Shown here piece after piece: positions 38,214 through 40,066 of a DNA stretch of 40,066 nucleotides. Source of the stretch: Bifidobacterium breve (GTDB lineage Bacteria; Myxococcota_A; UBA796; SXON01). Each line of letters opens with the position of its first letter. The first letter of the stretch is position 1. The notes under the pieces are model-generated. The model saw only the letters and a program-made list of their open reading frames with translations. It had not been told where the DNA came from and did not search any database. The DNA lies in NCBI GenBank assembly GCA_943328795.2, contig CALQBK020000023.1, forward strand, positions 1 through 40,066, given 5' to 3'. The position numbers and the translations under genes are program-made.

Positions 38214-40066
38214 ATGCGCCACCCAGCCCTCCTCGCGCTCGTCAACCCGCTGGTGGTCACCCTGCTGGCCTGCACCCTGCCGTCCTGCCGCAAGGACGAC
38301 CCGCAGGACAGCCCCGTCGTGACCCCCGCCTGCGACCCCGCCGAGGAGAACGCGTCCCAGCCGAGCATCGTGCCCGGCGCGCCGATGGCCGGGGTCGCGG
38401 AGGCATGGCTCGAGCTCCCCGTGGGCTCCCCGCTCTCCGGGTACACCTCGCGCTGCGGCTGTTTTGGCGGGGACGGCAAGATCGACCACCGCGACAGCAA
38501 CTACGCCAGCGAGTTCAAGCCCTCCGCCGGCGTGCAGTCCCCGATCCCGCTCAAGGTGTTCTGGCTCTCGAACGGCGACCAGGACCTCGTCATCGTCAAG
38601 ATCGACCTCATCTACTCGTTCGACGGGCTCGTGAAGGAGATGGAGACGCGGCTCTCGGCCGACACCGGGCGGGACCTTGTCGGCAAGGTGGTGTTGGCGA
38701 CGAACCACTCGCACAACTCCTACGGGGACTTCACCGACCAGATCACCTACTACCTAGGGAGCGACCGCTTCAACGAGGAGGTGTTCCAGCGCATCGCGAC
38801 CCAGGTGGAGTCCGTTGGACTCCAGGCCTTCGACTCGATGCAGCCCGCCAAGCTCGGGGTCGGGTTCGCGAAGGACTGGGATCCGGACGACCAGGTCTAC
38901 CACGACCGCCGCGGCGACAACGACGACCTGCAGTTCTTCGACGACATCCCGGCGGGGTCCTACAAGGACCCGACGCTCACCCTGCTCCGCATCGACGACA
39001 TGCAAGACAACCCGCTCGCCGTGCTCTTCGATTTTGGGATCCACGGCACCGGGTTGGACAGCGACAACGCGATGATCAGCGGCGACGCGCCGGGCCAGGT
39101 CGAGCGCGCGTTCGAAGAGAAGTTCGATCGCCCTGTCGTCGTCGCGCTGCTCCAAGGCGGCACGGGGGACGCCTCCCCGTCCAGCTCCGACGGCGGCTAC
39201 GCCGGCTTGGAGTCCACGGGGGACGCCGCCAAGGACGCGATCTTCGCCCTCTGGGAGTCTACCCCCACCTCCGCCGATCCCATCCGGCTCGAGACGGTCT
39301 CGCGCGCGGTCAAGGAGACCCACGACGACATCCACGTCACCCGCGGCGGCACCACCGACATGCACTACGTGCCGTTCACCGAGGGCCTCGAGCCCGACAA
39401 CGTCGTCTACGACGAGAACGGCGCCGTGATCCCGCTCATCGACGAGTTCAACGTGCTGGACGGAGCGGCGTTCTGCGGCGAAGACCCCGCGTACCTGCCC
39501 GGCTACGCCCCGGCCGCGGCGTTCCCGTACGTCAACTGCGTGAACGTCGACATGATGGTCGGCCTCATCAAGGGCTGGTTCGCCCTCACCGACGAGGAGG
39601 CCGGCTTGCCCATCACGGAGTCCACCCGCGCGCACGTCACCGCGAGCCGCATGGGCCCGCTGCCGATGCACACGGCCGATGGCCAGACCATCACCGACGA
39701 CTTCTTCGTCGGGTTCTTCCCCGGCGAGCCGACCTCGATGTTCACTGAGCAGTTCCGACGCCGCGCGGCGTCCGAGCTTGGGTACGAGCACAGCATGGCG
39801 GTTGGGTACTCCCAAGACCACGAGGGCTACCTGCTGATCCCCGAGGACTGGCTGCAGGGCGGCTACGAGGCCGACATCAACGTGTGGGGGCCGCTGCAGG
39901 CCGAGCACATCATGGAGCAGCTCCTGGTGATGTCGGGCGAGGAGCTCTCGACGGACACCGTCGAGAAGCACGACCCTTGTGGGCTTTATGAATCCAACAG
40001 CTACGGCGAGCCGACGCCCTTGCCGACGCTCGCGCCGGACGAGGCGCCCGAGGCCGGGACCCTCTA
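38214..40066 (+). CDS. Neutral/alkaline ceramidase-like lipoprotein (runs off right edge)
   Basis: At least 617 residues; the C-terminus lies beyond the window, so the ORF track missed it. The signal MRHPALLALVNPLVVTLLAC is a lipobox with Cys20, so the enzyme is membrane-tethered rather than secreted as in Pseudomonas. The ceramidase N-terminal domain is recognisable: GVAEAWLELPVGSPLSGYTSR, ATNHSHNSYG (zinc His pair), DFGIHGTGLDSDN (zinc His) and LLQGGTGDASPS, where GDxSP holds the expected catalytic Ser. The family cleaves ceramide to sphingosine and fatty acid. A GGAG Shine-Dalgarno precedes the ATG. Divergent from the pseudokinase-like gene by 88 bases. Confidence 0.8.
   Translation, partial: MRHPALLALVNPLVVTLLACTLPSCRKDDPQDSPVVTPACDPAEENASQPSIVPGAPMAGVAEAWLELPVGSPLSGYTSRCGCFGGDGKIDHRDSNYASEFKPSAGVQSPIPLKVFWLSNGDQDLVIVKIDLIYSFDGLVKEMETRLSADTGRDLVGKVVLATNHSHNSYGDFTDQITYYLGSDRFNEEVFQRIATQVESVGLQAFDSMQPAKLGVGFAKDWDPDDQVYHDRRGDNDDLQFFDDIPAGSYKDPTLTLLRIDDMQDNPLAVLFDFGIHGTGLDSDNAMISGDAPGQVERAFEEKFDRPVVVALLQGGTGDASPSSSDGGYAGLESTGDAAKDAIFALWESTPTSADPIRLETVSRAVKETHDDIHVTRGGTTDMHYVPFTEGLEPDNVVYDENGAVIPLIDEFNVLDGAAFCGEDPAYLPGYAPAAAFPYVNCVNVDMMVGLIKGWFALTDEEAGLPITESTRAHVTASRMGPLPMHTADGQTITDDFFVGFFPGEPTSMFTEQFRRRAASELGYEHSMAVGYSQDHEGYLLIPEDWLQGGYEADINVWGPLQAEHIMEQLLVMSGEELSTDTVEKHDPCGLYESNSYGEPTPLPTLAPDEAPEAGTL

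Overview
The window looks like a chromosomal segment of a very GC-rich, Gram-negative bacterium. It is most consistent with an uncultured member of the Myxococcota (former Deltaproteobacteria). The evidence is about ten predicted lipoproteins in 40 kb, several with MopE-type DCDD..DNDCDG calcium/metal motifs, PKD or FG-GAP repeats and DT-rich linkers, plus a Pal/CpoB pair, a Kir-type K+ channel and a neutral-ceramidase-like lipoprotein. The taxonomic call is inference from gene style; no marker-gene comparison was possible.

Layout. 1-6.2 kb: a partial sulfotransferase divergent from a MopE lipoprotein, a polytopic membrane protein with a probable frameshift in a C9 run, an ECF-like sigma factor coupled to a 65-aa membrane protein, an MFS transporter and an alpha/beta hydrolase. 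6.2-9.7 kb: the housekeeping operon rplU-rpmA-obgE-(lipoprotein)-rsfS-rlmH, whose last four genes overlap each other. 9.7-11.5 kb: a tightly coupled dpgA-dpgB pair (type III polyketide synthase for 3,5-dihydroxyphenylacetyl-CoA plus its crotonase-fold helper), outside any recognisable glycopeptide cluster. 11.5-13.9 kb: a large MopE/lamin-tail/FG-GAP lipoprotein. 13.9-17.3 kb (minus): a porin-like envelope protein, a HEAT-repeat protein, a TIG-Pal fusion and CpoB. 17.3-21.0 kb (plus): two paralogous PKD lipoproteins and a propeller-like protein. 21.0-23.0 kb: a small membrane protein divergent from a polytopic GT-C-like membrane protein. 23.0-29.9 kb (minus): a run with a Kir channel, a lipoprotein, a DUF1292 acidic His-rich protein, a heme-b-like four-helix membrane protein, an M15 peptidase lipoprotein, a methyltransferase, PepP and a catalytically dead-looking alpha/beta hydrolase. 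30.1-38.1 kb (minus): a likely operon of a tail-anchored pseudokinase-like protein, an enoyl-CoA hydratase, a salicylyl-CoA 5-hydroxylase/2-aminobenzoyl-CoA monooxygenase-type fusion and priA. 38.2 kb to the end: a ceramidase-like lipoprotein running off the right edge.

The most striking pattern outside the genes is at starts that head transcription units. Many have a TANNNT -10-like hexamer only 5-8 bases (usually exactly 6) before the start codon, which predicts widespread leaderless mRNAs. A second unexplained element is a 70-base nested inverted-repeat region with a 13-codon ORF between the enoyl-CoA hydratase and the CoA-thioester hydroxylase.

No rRNA, tRNA, CRISPR array, insertion sequence or prophage was seen. 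No gene-free stretch exceeds 300 bases; the longest is about 250 bases, between the Kir channel and priA. All coordinates, residue counts and motif positions were read by hand; no database search was run.
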